Shown here: in pieces, positions 1 to 7,591 of the stretch
Numbering within the stretch: the stretch's first letter is position 1
Layout of the letters: every line of letters starts with the position of its first letter
Assembly: GCA_963677695.2 (NCBI GenBank)
Contig: CAXXUJ010000001.1
Location: 1,054,001-1,118,000, forward strand
Direction of reading: 5' to 3'
Length of the DNA: 64,000 nt
Origin: SABI01 sp963677695
GTDB taxonomy: Bacteria; Spirochaetota; Spirochaetia; Sphaerochaetales; Sphaerochaetaceae
Notes under the pieces: generated by a model
What the model saw: only the letters and a program-made list of their open reading frames with translations
Databases searched by the model: none
Told to the model about the DNA's origin: nothing
Program-made: the position numbers and the translations under genes

Positions 1-5
1 AGGTG

Positions 6-41
6 CCGCTTTTCCCGATCACTGGGAGAGCGGTTTTTTTT
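6..41 (+). terminator. Intrinsic terminator of a gene left of the window
   Basis: A stem formed by CCGCT..CCC (6-16) and GGG..AGCGG (24-33), with one small bulge, is followed directly by a run of eight T (34-41). The orientation of the T-run fits a + strand transcript that enters from the left edge. The gene it serves is not in the window. Confidence 0.8.
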
Positions 42-87
42 GTGCAATTATATATAAGTATAAAGGCTGTGAGTTTATGTTTTGTTC

Positions 88-723
88 TTATGATGGAAAC
101 AGCATGGAGAATAGGCCTGAATACTGAATGAGTCTGTATGCAATGTTCCACATGATAATGAATATCACAGCATCGAGTATTCTCCAGGTGATCGGCTTTG
201 AGAAGAGGGGGAGGAGGGCGCTGCCTCCTAGTGCCAGGAGGAAGAACCAGATGAATGACATTGCTGCAGCTCCGAGGGCGAAGATATAGTTCTGGGGAGG
301 CGTGAAGGATGTGCTGATGCTTCCCAGGAGAATGACGGTGTCGAGATAGACGTGGGGATTGAGCAGTGATATGGCTATGGTGGTTGCTATGACCTGTTGT
401 ACACTTCCCTTCCCTGTTTCCCGTTTCTTCATTCCTTCAGACGGTCTCAGTGCAGATCTCAGGCTCATGATTCCGTAGATGAAAAGGAAGAGTGCTCCGC
501 CTCCTGTAACGAAGGGAATGAGGAGAGGGAAGGATTCCACCAGGGATCCCATACCGAGTACTCCTGCGGTGATGAGAACTGCATCTATGATCGAGCAGGC
601 CAGGGCTGTCGCGAGGTGGTGATGTCTCTGTATTCCCTTGGTGAGCACATATGCATTTTGAGCGCCAATGGCGATGATGAGAGATCCCCCGGTGCCCATG
701 CCTGTCAGAAATGGTGATATCAT
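88..723 (-). CDS. LysE/ArgO-family amino acid exporter
   Basis: A 211-residue integral membrane protein with about six hydrophobic segments and the family N-terminal signature GAQNAYVL at residues 20-27. LysE-family proteins export basic amino acids such as lysine or arginine, or other small solutes, across the inner membrane; the substrate here is not determined. The length matches LysE/ArgO (about 200-235). It lies 64 bp downstream of the ROK regulator on the same strand but has its own promoter. The ATG at 723 has no nearby ribosome-binding site; a -10 box ends 6 bases upstream, so the message is probably leaderless. Confidence 0.85.
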   Translation of the reverse strand: MISPFLTGMGTGGSLIIAIGAQNAYVLTKGIQRHHHLATALACSIIDAVLITAGVLGMGSLVESFPLLIPFVTGGGALFLFIYGIMSLRSALRPSEGMKKRETGKGSVQQVIATTIAISLLNPHVYLDTVILLGSISTSFTPPQNYIFALGAAAMSFIWFFLLALGGSALLPLFSKPITWRILDAVIFIIMWNIAYRLIQYSGLFSMLFPS

Positions 724-729
724 GTGTGC

Positions 730-759
730 ATCATAGCTGAAGGTTCCTCACCTATGCAA
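730..759 (-). promoter_or_regulatory. Sigma-70 promoter of the LysE gene, leaderless
   Basis: Read on the minus strand: -35 TTGCAT (754-759), 18-bp spacer, -10 TATGAT (730-735), then six bases and the ATG. The expected transcription start falls on the start codon. Confidence 0.55.
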
Positions 760-787
760 TCTTATATTATTGAGTCCACGGTTGTGT

Positions 788-1936
788 TTACGATGAGATG
801 TTGTTGAGGTGGGAGCGGTGGAAGATGAATTCATCCAGAGCAAGGACTGCCGTTCCAATGATTCCTCCCCGTTCCTTGAGGTTTGACCTCTCTATGGTGA
901 TCTGTTCGTGTACGATGGGAGGACAGTTCCTGTTGAATCTCTCAATGATGGTATTGAGATAGAGGTCGGGGAGCATAGAGATGCCCCCGCCGAGAATGAT
1001 GATATCGGGACGGAGGATAGCTGATGTCGTGATCAGGGCATCACTCAGGTACATGGAAGCTTTCAGGAGGATTTTTTTCTTTTCTTCATCTTCTTCAGCT
1101 TCCATGGCTAGGGCTTTGACTGAATTCCCCTTGCTGCTGTGTGCTGAAAGGGATGCTCCTGAAGCGAGAGCTTCAAGGCAGCCTGTCCCGCCGCAGGTGC
1201 ACTGACCCTGGTCGCTCACTCGTATATGACCGAAAAGCATCTCAGGTGTCACCTTCTTTCCCCTGTCGTAGAGAGCGCCGTTCATATGTTCTCCCCAGTT
1301 TACATAGAACACTCTCTTCTCGTTCAGCTGGGGATTGAACCACGTCTCTCCCTGTATCATCGCAATGACGTTGTTCTCAAGAATGACCGGCAGATTTGTA
1401 TATTTCTTGATCGTATAGACAAGGGGAACGTTTTGCAGCTCCCAGTGGGCGTGGTTGATGATGGTTCCCGTTGCCCGGTCGATCCGGGCCCCGGCAGAGA
1501 GGGCAATACCCGCTATCTCCCGTTCCTCCCCGACTCTCTGAATATGAGAGGAGATGTGGCGAATTAGGAGAGCCATCAGCTCTTCAGCTGTCGGCTTGGG
1601 GGGAGCGGGAATGCGTTCGAATCTCATGATTTCGCCCTTGAGGTTCACGAGGGCGAAGGAGATGGTTTTCACTCCGATATCGACGGCGATGATGGTGTAG
1701 GTATTTCTGTTCAGGTAGAGTGAAGTAGAGGGTCTTCCGGCGCCTTCGCGCAGCTTTTCTCCCTCACTGACATAGTTCTCTTCAATGAGCTGATCGACGA
1801 TCTCACCGGTGCTGACTTTGTTGAAGCCGAGAGTTTTTGAAATCTGGGCTCTGCTGATCCCTTCGTTCTGTGAGATCGTATTGAGTATCCGTAAACGATT
1901 TATATGCCTGACATCTGTTACCCTAGTAAATTTCAC
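788..1936 (-). CDS. ROK-family transcriptional repressor (NagC/XylR type)
   Basis: 382 residues. An N-terminal winged helix-turn-helix (about residues 14-55) is followed by a ROK sugar-kinase fold with the phosphate-binding motif VDIGVKTISFALV (85-97) and the ROK zinc signature CTCGGTGC (246-253). The catalytic aspartate expected in ROK glucokinases (ENDA) is replaced, the sequence reading LENNV near 186-190, as is usual in repressors that bind sugar without phosphorylating it. It probably senses a sugar or sugar phosphate; the target genes are unknown, and neither neighbour is a sugar gene. The start is GTG at 1936: there is no ribosome-binding site, but a strong promoter places transcription start on this codon. 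Confidence 0.88.
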   Translation of the reverse strand: MKFTRVTDVRHINRLRILNTISQNEGISRAQISKTLGFNKVSTGEIVDQLIEENYVSEGEKLREGAGRPSTSLYLNRNTYTIIAVDIGVKTISFALVNLKGEIMRFERIPAPPKPTAEELMALLIRHISSHIQRVGEEREIAGIALSAGARIDRATGTIINHAHWELQNVPLVYTIKKYTNLPVILENNVIAMIQGETWFNPQLNEKRVFYVNWGEHMNGALYDRGKKVTPEMLFGHIRVSDQGQCTCGGTGCLEALASGASLSAHSSKGNSVKALAMEAEEDEEKKKILLKASMYLSDALITTSAILRPDIIILGGGISMLPDLYLNTIIERFNRNCPPIVHEQITIERSNLKERGGIIGTAVLALDEFIFHRSHLNNISS

Positions 1937-1942
1937 GGCTCA

Positions 1943-1971
1943 ATAATACATGAGTTTGCGCCGAATGTTAA
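1943..1971 (-). promoter_or_regulatory. Sigma-70 promoter of the ROK gene, leaderless
   Basis: Minus strand: -35 TTAACA (1966-1971), exact 17-bp spacer, -10 TATTAT (1943-1948), six bases, then GTG. Both hexamers match consensus at 5 of 6 positions, and start-point geometry puts +1 on the GTG. One of the strongest leaderless candidates in the window. Confidence 0.7.
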
Positions 1972-1979
1972 CAAAATTC

Positions 1980-2008
1980 TTGCCGATACGTTCTTTTTTC
2001 ACTATGTT
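1980..2008 (+). promoter_or_regulatory. Sigma-70 promoter of htpG
   Basis: -35 TTGCCG (1980-1985), 17-bp spacer, -10 TATGTT (2003-2008), giving a leader of about 33 nt with a good ribosome-binding site (GGAGG) before the ATG at 2049. It is back to back with the ROK promoter, the two -35 boxes being only 8 bp apart. No CIRCE-type element is visible. Confidence 0.55.
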
Positions 2009-2048
2009 ATGGTTCGGATAATTTAACTGAAATACTCTGGAGGAACTC

Positions 2049-3917
2049 ATGGAGCAAAAAAAATTCAAGACGGAAGTGTCCGAGCTTCTGCATCTTATTA
2101 TTCACTCACTCTACTCTCATAAAGAAATCTTTCTGAGGGAACTGATCAGTAACGCATCTGACGCGCTTGATAAACTCAAGTACCAGACACTGACAAATCC
2201 CGAGTTCAAGAGTCTGCAGTTCAATCCCCATATCGACATCAGTTTCAATGCGGATGAGAAGAAAAAGACTCTCACCATCACTGATACCGGTATCGGGATG
2301 GGACATGATGACCTTGCGAACGACCTCGGTACCATCGCCCGGTCAGGGACTAAGAATTTCCTGAAGAACATGACTGATGAGCAGAAGAAGGATTCAAACC
2401 TCATCGGGCAGTTCGGTGTCGGTTTCTACAGCTGTTTCATGGTTGCTGAAAAGGTTGAAGTGATCAGTAAGAAGGCTGGAACCGATGTTGCCTGGAAATG
2501 GTCGAGTACCGGCAAGGGTGTATTCAATCTTGAAGAAGCTGAAAAAGAAGAACAGGGAACCACTATCGTCATTCACCTCAATGAAGAGGGTGATGAGTAT
2601 GCGAACCGCTGGGCTCTCGATCGTCTGATCAAGCAGTACTCAGACCATATCGCATATCCTATCTTCCTTTCCTATGATCAGGATGAGTATGACGACAAGG
2701 GAAAGAAGAAGGGAAGCGAACATAAGAGAGAACAGGTAAACTCTGCCGCTGCTCTGTGGAGAAGAAGCAAGAGCGAGCTCACAACAGAAGACTATAATGA
2801 GTTCTACAAGAGTTTCTCCTACGATACTGAGGATCCCGCCTTCCATATCCACACACAGGCCGAGGGTGTGAACAACTACACCACTCTCTTCTATATCCCT
2901 TCCAAAGCTCCCTTTGATATGTACAACGCTGATTACAAGAGCGGTGTGAAGCTCTATGTGAAGCGTGTCTACATCACCGATGATGAGAAAGAACTCCTTC
3001 CCACCTACCTCCGTTTTATCCGAGGTGTCATCGATAGTGAGGATCTCCCTCTCAATGTCAGCAGAGAGATTCTCCAGCAGAACAGGGTGATGAGCAATAT
3101 CAGGAACGCTTCGGTGAAGAAGATCCTTTCTGAGCTGAAAAAGATGTCTGAGCAGAATCCCGAGCTCTACACGAGTGTGATCACTGAGTTCAACCGTCCC
3201 CTCAAGGAAGGTCTCTACAGTGACTATGCGAACAGAGATGCTCTGTTGGGCTTGGTGCGCTTCAAGAGTACTGAGGTGGAAGGCTATACCAGCCTTGCAC
3301 AGTACAAGGAGAGGATGGCCGAAGATCAGAAGGCTATCTACTACCTTGCAGGGGGCAGCGAAGAGACAATCCGTCGCTCACCTCTCCTTCAGGGATACAA
3401 AAAGAAGGGGTACGAAGTCCTGATCATGGGTGATGATATCGACGATATCGTTGTTCCATCCATCGGAACCTTCGAGGATCTTCCTCTCAAGGCTATCAAC
3501 AAATCGGGCGCCGTCGATGATATCGAGGAGACCGAGGAGAAAAAGAAGAAGGAAGAGGAAGGGAAAGATGTCATCAAGAGAATGAAAGATGCCCTTGGCG
3601 ACAAGGTGAAAGATGTTGTTGTCTCAACACGTCTTGTTGATTCTCCCGTCGCTGTTGTCGTTGACGATAATGATATGTCGGTGCAGATGCAGCAGATCCT
3701 GAAGCAGATGGGGCAGGGAGAAGTTCCTGAGAGTAAACCGATCCTTGAGATCAATCTCGATCATCCGATGGTGAAGAAGATCGTTGACTCAGCTGATGAT
3801 GAGTACGTGAAGAGCATGAGCCTGATTCTTCTTGATTCCGCTCTGATTCATGAAGGAGTCATGCTGAAGAACCCAGCTGACTTTGTCAGCAATCTTCACG
3901 AGCTTCTTTCAAAGTAA
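2049..3917 (+). CDS. htpG: Chaperone HtpG (bacterial Hsp90)
   Basis: 622 residues, the normal length for bacterial Hsp90 (E. coli 624). The N-terminal GHKL ATPase contains ELISNASDALDKLKYQ, DTGIGMG and the lid/G-motif GQFGVGFYSCF. The middle domain contains the conserved segment LPLNVSREILQQN with its catalytic arginine, and the C-terminal dimerisation domain ends in LHELLSK. It is an ATP-dependent dimeric cytosolic chaperone that remodels client proteins together with DnaK. A highly charged Glu/Lys stretch near residues 495-505 is the usual variable linker. Monocistronic: it has its own promoter and an intrinsic terminator 22 bp after the stop. Confidence 0.98.
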   Translation: MEQKKFKTEVSELLHLIIHSLYSHKEIFLRELISNASDALDKLKYQTLTNPEFKSLQFNPHIDISFNADEKKKTLTITDTGIGMGHDDLANDLGTIARSGTKNFLKNMTDEQKKDSNLIGQFGVGFYSCFMVAEKVEVISKKAGTDVAWKWSSTGKGVFNLEEAEKEEQGTTIVIHLNEEGDEYANRWALDRLIKQYSDHIAYPIFLSYDQDEYDDKGKKKGSEHKREQVNSAAALWRRSKSELTTEDYNEFYKSFSYDTEDPAFHIHTQAEGVNNYTTLFYIPSKAPFDMYNADYKSGVKLYVKRVYITDDEKELLPTYLRFIRGVIDSEDLPLNVSREILQQNRVMSNIRNASVKKILSELKKMSEQNPELYTSVITEFNRPLKEGLYSDYANRDALLGLVRFKSTEVEGYTSLAQYKERMAEDQKAIYYLAGGSEETIRRSPLLQGYKKKGYEVLIMGDDIDDIVVPSIGTFEDLPLKAINKSGAVDDIEETEEKKKKEEEGKDVIKRMKDALGDKVKDVVVSTRLVDSPVAVVVDDNDMSVQMQQILKQMGQGEVPESKPILEINLDHPMVKKIVDSADDEYVKSMSLILLDSALIHEGVMLKNPADFVSNLHELLSK

Positions 3918-3939
3918 GTGTTCAGAATATTTGGTGATG

Positions 3940-3966
3940 CAGGCGGGATTTCCCGCCTGTTTCAAT
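3940..3966 (+). terminator. Intrinsic terminator of htpG
   Basis: Perfect 8-bp stem CAGGCGGG / CCCGCCTG (3940-3947 and 3952-3959) with a four-base loop, followed by a short T-rich tract. It begins 22 bp after the htpG stop codon. Confidence 0.75.
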
Positions 3967-4053
3967 TTGAAGTTGTTTTTTAACTTCTTATCACTTGTAG
4001 ACTCAGGTGGTGAGCGTTTATCATATTCATATTCCGTCCAAGGAGGAACTGTC

Positions 4054-4881
4054 GTGGAAAAGGGCGTTTCGCTTATAGAATCTGTGAAAGTGTGGATGAA
4101 TGAGGAACTCATCGGTCTGCTGTTCAACTTGCTTGTCATCCTCCTTATTCTCGTTGTAGCCGAGATTGTGATCTCGGTACTGAAGAAAGTGCTGAAAAAG
4201 GCACTGGGGAAGAGCAAAAAGCTATCAGAGTTGTTTCAGAGGCTGCTGCTGAAGGTCCTGATCGGTCTTGCGCAGCTGGTTGTCATCATGATCATTCTAG
4301 GAAGACTGGGCGTCAACCTCGGTCCCCTCATCGCCGGACTCGGTGTAACCGGTTTCATTCTCGGCTTTGCCTTCCAGGAGACGATAGGTAATTTCCTTGC
4401 AGGTGCCATGATAGCGATCAATGCGCCGTTCAGGATAGGGGACTATATCGAAGTAGGCGGAATGAACGGTTCCGTGAAGGACATGGATTTCATGAGCGTC
4501 ACCCTTGCCACTCCCGATAACAAGCGGGTGGTGATGGCCAATAAGCTGATCTGGGGTCATGCGATCGTCAATTACTCCTATACTGAGACACGCCGTGTCG
4601 AGATGGGTGTTTCCATTGCCTATGATTCAGATGTGAATAAGGCGAAGGAGCTTATCCGCACAATTCTTGCTTCGTATGAGGAGGTGCTTGAAGAACCTAA
4701 GCCTGTTGTCGAGGTGATGAAACTCGGTGAATCTTCAGTCGATATCGTGGTGAGACCATGGACGGTTCCAAGCAATTACTGGGCTGTCTACTTCCGCTTC
4801 CAGCAGGAAGTACTTGAGACCTTCAGGAAAGAAGGGATCGAGATTCCGTTCCCTCAGCTTGATGTACATCCGGACAAGTAG
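4054..4881 (+). CDS. mscS: Small-conductance mechanosensitive channel, MscS family
   Basis: 275 residues (E. coli MscS 286). Three N-terminal membrane helices (about residues 18-42, 60-82 and 88-115) are followed by the MscS beta domain and the mixed alpha/beta cytoplasmic vestibule. The pore helix and following segment read GFILGFAFQETIGNFLAGAM and then FRIGDYIEVGG, classic for the family. It opens under membrane tension to release solutes during hypo-osmotic shock. The frame is open back to 3883, inside htpG, but the start is taken as GTG 4054, preceded at 8 bases by AAGGAGG. It follows the htpG terminator and ends 3 bp from the convergent rlmE stop. Confidence 0.92.
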   Translation: MEKGVSLIESVKVWMNEELIGLLFNLLVILLILVVAEIVISVLKKVLKKALGKSKKLSELFQRLLLKVLIGLAQLVVIMIILGRLGVNLGPLIAGLGVTGFILGFAFQETIGNFLAGAMIAINAPFRIGDYIEVGGMNGSVKDMDFMSVTLATPDNKRVVMANKLIWGHAIVNYSYTETRRVEMGVSIAYDSDVNKAKELIRTILASYEEVLEEPKPVVEVMKLGESSVDIVVRPWTVPSNYWAVYFRFQQEVLETFRKEGIEIPFPQLDVHPDK

Positions 4882-4884
4882 GGT

Positions 4885-5490
4885 TTAGTCTTTCAGCCGG
4901 TCAAGTCCAATCAGGAAGAGCTCGAAAGAGTCTGACCGGCTTGCCTTGGGTTTGAAACCCTTGGCCTTCACAAACGATTTTCTCATCTGCTGAAGGAGCG
5001 CCTGTTCTCCACCCCCCTGAAAGATCTTGATCACAAGGTTTCCATGTTCTTTGAGGTGTTCCAGGGCGAGAGTGTAGACCTGTTCAGCAAGGTACTCGCT
5101 CCTGCTCGTGTCTACGGAACGGTTTCCGGTTGTCATCGGAGCCGCATCGCTGATGATGGCATCATAGGGACCGTCATCAACCAGCTGCTGTCTGATCTCA
5201 GGAGAAAATGCATCACCGGTGAGAGCTTTCACATTGAAAGGAACAGGATTGAGGTTGAGAGGGTTGAGATCAACTGCGACAATCTTCCCAGTCTCCTTCA
5301 GGATTGTTCTCTGTACGTAGAGAGTCCATGAACCGGGGGCTGCACCGACATCAAGGACGGCATCCCCTTTTCTTATGATCCTGTTCTGTTTCTGGATCTC
5401 CTCGAGTTTATAAACACTCCTTGCGGGGTATCCTTCCTTTCTTGCCTTCAATGTATAGAAATCTGCTGTATCTCTTCTGCTCTTTGCCAT
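4885..5490 (-). CDS. rlmE: 23S rRNA (uridine-2552 2'-O) methyltransferase RlmE (FtsJ)
   Basis: 201 residues, close to E. coli RlmE (209). The SAM-binding motif is AVLDVGAAPGSW (44-55), and the catalytic K-D-K-E tetrad is visible as K28 (SVYKL), D115 (ISDAAP), K155 (LVIKIFQGG) and E190 (SFELFLIG). It methylates the A-loop of 23S rRNA late in large-subunit assembly. It is convergent with mscS (3-bp gap). The ATG at 5490 has no ribosome-binding site, but an extended -10 box lies 6 bases upstream, so the message is probably leaderless. Confidence 0.95.
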   Translation of the reverse strand: MAKSRRDTADFYTLKARKEGYPARSVYKLEEIQKQNRIIRKGDAVLDVGAAPGSWTLYVQRTILKETGKIVAVDLNPLNLNPVPFNVKALTGDAFSPEIRQQLVDDGPYDAIISDAAPMTTGNRSVDTSRSEYLAEQVYTLALEHLKEHGNLVIKIFQGGGEQALLQQMRKSFVKAKGFKPKASRSDSFELFLIGLDRLKD

Positions 5491-5496
5491 GAGACC

Positions 5497-5505
5497 ATAC
5501 TACCA
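5497..5505 (-). promoter_or_regulatory. Extended -10 promoter of rlmE
   Basis: Minus strand TGG-TAGTAT: a TGn extension at 5503-5505 and a -10 hexamer at 5497-5502, six bases before the ATG. No good -35 is seen, which an extended -10 can tolerate. Confidence 0.45.
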
Positions 5506-5546
5506 CGATACAGGGAATCTTTTGTAGATGTCTCGGGGAGTTGGAA

Positions 5547-6119
5547 TCAGAAGCGGTAGCGCAGGCTTATCTGGGGCTGAAGAATGACCTGGATGCTGTC
5601 TGTGAGGGACGATTCTCCCGATTTCCAGACCACTGAATCGACCATCTCGGTAACAACGGCGAAATGGTCGAAGAAGACTCCCTCGACACCGATACCTCCA
5701 CCGACTGCGAATTCAACGGTAAAGGGAGATTTTTCATACGTATCGCTTCCTGAATTGTAGACAGCTTCGATATATCCTCTGTGACGTGCTCCTGCGACAA
5801 GATAGAGACGGCCTGTGAGCCACGTTCCGAAGGAGTCGGTGTAGACGGGGTACTGAAATTCAAGACCGGCGTTATAGAGGAGAGGTTCGGCGCCTGTAGA
5901 GTAGTCGGGGTAGGCCATTACCCCTGCTGCCACCTGATACCCGAAGGTCTCTCCCCAGTTCTGGTAGCTGAGACCCAGTCCTGATAGATAGCCTACCTGA
6001 GCACCCAACGCTTTCGGGAAACGTTCGAAGGTATTCTCTTCTGCACTGACGGAGGAAAGAGTAATGATGAGAAGCACAGCTGCTGTGATCAGGATGAACT
6101 TCTTCTTTTTCATTCCCAT
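5547..6119 (-). CDS. Small outer-membrane beta-barrel protein
   Basis: 190 residues, with a typical signal peptide (lysine cluster, hydrophobic core ILITAAVLLIITL, cleavage after SSVSA near residue 24). The mature part alternates polar and hydrophobic residues with many aromatic and glycine residues and ends in SLRYRF; a terminal phenylalanine is the BAM recognition signal of outer-membrane barrels. I do not recognise a specific family. The ATG at 6119 is chosen because GGAGGG lies 8-9 bases upstream; an earlier in-frame GTG (6128) sits too close to that site. It is 57 bp downstream of rlmE's start on the same strand, with no shared operon evident. Confidence 0.7.
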   Translation of the reverse strand: MGMKKKKFILITAAVLLIITLSSVSAEENTFERFPKALGAQVGYLSGLGLSYQNWGETFGYQVAAGVMAYPDYSTGAEPLLYNAGLEFQYPVYTDSFGTWLTGRLYLVAGARHRGYIEAVYNSGSDTYEKSPFTVEFAVGGGIGVEGVFFDHFAVVTEMVDSVVWKSGESSLTDSIQVILQPQISLRYRF

Positions 6120-6242
6120 AGTATACACCCTCCATTTTTATCTGTGAATAGAAGGAAAGCCCCCTTACATCAAAATAAAGAATTACGGTCAAAACAGTTG
6201 TTCTTTTTACAGGAGTTTGTAGAATAGAGGTGGAAGGTGTCT

Positions 6243-6827
6243 ATGGGCCGAGCAAAGAAATTACTGCTCCAGATGTACAGGATTAATGAGAAGACTCACC
6301 GGGTCATCATTGATATCGCACTTGATCGATATCTCGATTATTTTCATGAATGGGACAACGCAAGTTTCAGGAAGAGGGATCTCCATCCCGAACTTGCCGA
6401 TTTTCTTGATCTCTGCTCTGAGGAGATTCCCCTTAGAAGGAAGCTTGAACTCAACTTCTGCATCAAAGATAGAGCGGAGGATGAACAGAAAGAACAGATG
6501 CTGATGGCTAGCTACCGCAACTACTATCAGTCGCAGCTGCAGATGATCAAACGGAGTTTGAACCGCATCTTCCGTACCGCCCTTATCCTTTTCCTCACGG
6601 CGATCGCACTCATCGCTCTCTATACTCTCCTGAAAGAGTGGAAAGGCTCCGACCTTCTATCGGAGATTGTTGTCGAGGGTATTCTTATCGGTGCCTGGGT
6701 CTTCATGTGGGAGACCTTCCACATGGTGTTCTTTAAATCCCTTGAACCGCTTCTGAGAAAGAGGGAACTGAAAAGATTCCTCGATGCGGATCTCGTCTTC
6801 CGCGCAGAATCCTCCCTTTCACAATGA
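6243..6827 (+). CDS. Conserved hypothetical membrane protein with two C-terminal helices
   Basis: 194 residues. The N-terminal half (1-100) is charged and predicted helical and cytoplasmic. Two hydrophobic segments follow (about 108-126, ALILFLTAIALIALYTLL, and 142-165, ending in an aromatic-rich stretch), then a basic tail. No enzyme motif is visible and I do not assign a function. The ATG at 6243 is preferred over GTG 6237 because the purine-rich GAGGTGGAAGG ends 5 bases before it. A gene-poor stretch carrying the tandem small-RNA units follows. Confidence 0.6.
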   Translation: MGRAKKLLLQMYRINEKTHRVIIDIALDRYLDYFHEWDNASFRKRDLHPELADFLDLCSEEIPLRRKLELNFCIKDRAEDEQKEQMLMASYRNYYQSQLQMIKRSLNRIFRTALILFLTAIALIALYTLLKEWKGSDLLSEIVVEGILIGAWVFMWETFHMVFFKSLEPLLRKRELKRFLDADLVFRAESSLSQ

Positions 6828-6873
6828 AAGCATCTCTCAATAGTTCTCAGAGAGGCAGTTGAGCTGTCAGGGT

Positions 6874-6978
6874 AAAAAAAGGGGAGGTCAGCAGGAGGTT
6901 TGGGTGGGGAGAGAATCACTGCTGACCCCCAAGGAAAATCACACTAAAGGAGGTATGAAAAAAAACTGTTGCTCTGTA
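6874..6978 (-). ncRNA. Predicted sigma-54-dependent small RNA, copy A
   Basis: A minus-strand unit of about 105 nt. A -24/-12 promoter (6990-7005) predicts +1 near 6978. The transcript ends in an intrinsic terminator: GGTCAGCAG and CTGCTGACC form a 9-bp stem (positions 6919-6927 and 6886-6894, loop 24 nt), extended by three G-C pairs past one bulged base, then a run of seven T (6880-6874). The 5' half holds U8 and CATACCTCCTTT, an exact complement of a ribosome-binding site plus AUG; the terminal loop holds CUCCCC and CCUCC. A copy 486 bp to the right has the same architecture. No open reading frame on this strand looks translated. The call rests on sequence pattern only. Confidence 0.7.
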
Positions 6979-6989
6979 CAAAATAATAA

Positions 6990-7005
6990 GCACTCACTGT
7001 GCCAA
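6990..7005 (-). promoter_or_regulatory. Sigma-54 (-24/-12) promoter of small RNA copy A
   Basis: Minus strand TTGGCACAGTGAGTGCTTA: GG at 7003-7002 and GC at 6991-6990, exactly ten bases apart, within a good match to the consensus TGGCAC-N5-TTGC. The same bases also read as a short open frame on the other strand, which I reject as the explanation. Confidence 0.75.
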
Positions 7006-7105
7006 GATTGGTAAAATGACATATAAAATGTTTAATTAATTTTACAATAAGTAATTATATCTATATTTGAAAAGCATGAAGCTTGTCATGGGATTTGGAT
7101 TTGAT

Positions 7106-7153
7106 GTAAAATATTTTCACACTGAAGAAAAAGTGAGCAATGCATGCACAACT
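7106..7153. promoter_or_regulatory. Predicted enhancer (activator) site for small RNA copy A
   Basis: A 48-bp block, about 103-150 bp upstream of the -24 element, contains the near-palindrome GTAAAATATTTTCAC and a second inverted pair TCACACT..AGTGAGC. The equivalent block in copy B sits at the same distance (104-151 bp). This is the position expected for the binding site of a sigma-54 activator protein; the protein itself is not identified. Confidence 0.6.
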
Positions 7154-7358
7154 GGCGAGTTGCTTTCCAGGTACTATACCATCTCTTCTTCATCACCTTC
7201 ATACTCACAATTCAAGAATAGATTCTCCCAGGTAATCCATTGCCTCCACCCAGGCATTGGCTGGTCTGACTGTGCGTACGGATGTTCGCCTTTGTATTGC
7301 AAGTCTGATTTTTCAAAGAGAGATTGGAAGAATTCTCATGGGGACTGTATTGGAAGGG
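7154..7358. other. Spacer between the small-RNA units; nothing recognised
   Basis: About 205 bp with no convincing open frame, promoter or hairpin. Short open frames exist on the + strand but have no ribosome-binding site or family resemblance. Confidence 0.5.
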
Positions 7359-7361
7359 CAA

Positions 7362-7465
7362 AGAAAAAGGAGGTCAGCAGGAGGTTTGGGTGGGGAGAGT
7401 CTCTCTGCTGACCCCCAAGGAAATTCACACTAAAGGAGGTATGAAAAAAAACTGTTGCTCTGTAC
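7362..7465 (-). ncRNA. Predicted sigma-54-dependent small RNA, copy B
   Basis: The same architecture as copy A: a -24/-12 promoter at 7476-7491 predicts +1 near 7464, a body with U8 and CATACCTCCTTT follows, and the 9-bp stem GGTCAGCAG / CTGCTGACC (7405-7413 and 7372-7380) leads into TTTTTCTTT (7370-7362 region). Differences from copy A fall mainly in the terminal loop, where GAGAGACTCTC can form an extra small hairpin, and in the T-run. Copy B lies directly upstream of the divergent rhomboid gene, and its activator site abuts that gene's promoter. Confidence 0.7.
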
Positions 7466-7475
7466 AGAATACTAA

Positions 7476-7491
7476 GCACTCACTGTGCCAA
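7476..7491 (-). promoter_or_regulatory. Sigma-54 (-24/-12) promoter of small RNA copy B
   Basis: Minus strand TTGGCACAGTGAGTGCTTA, identical to copy A: GG at 7489-7488 and GC at 7477-7476, ten bases apart. Confidence 0.75.
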
Positions 7492-7591
7492 GATTGCTGA
7501 ATATGTGAGAGAAATGTGGTTAATACTTTTAATATAAAAGGTTGTGAAATCAAACTGGGAAGGGATGTGGCTGAGTTATCACTTTCATGAA

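Larger units (their letters stand above)
6881..7153 (-). repeat. Tandem repeat unit A (486-bp period)
   Basis: Nearly identical blocks occur here and at 7367-7641. The first conserved block (terminator, RNA body, promoter; 6881-7010) and the second (activator palindromes; 7106-7153) are separated by about 95 bp of unrelated AT-rich sequence. Conservation is therefore confined to the regulatory modules, which argues for an old duplication under selection rather than a recent copy. Confidence 0.8.

Noticed and set aside
6955..7014. A 19-codon + strand frame (MKKNCCSVQ..., Cys-rich) with AAAGGAGGT directly before ATG, repeated at 7441-7500.
   Set aside because: AGGAGG is only one base from the ATG, too close for normal initiation, and the conserved bases are fully explained by the minus-strand sigma-54 promoter and RNA body. 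The stem and T-run also make sense only on the minus strand. Ribosome profiling could still overturn this.
7067..7411. A + strand open frame of about 114 codons across the small-RNA region.
   Set aside because: It has no ribosome-binding site, unusual composition and no family resemblance, and it runs through the conserved minus-strand modules of both units.
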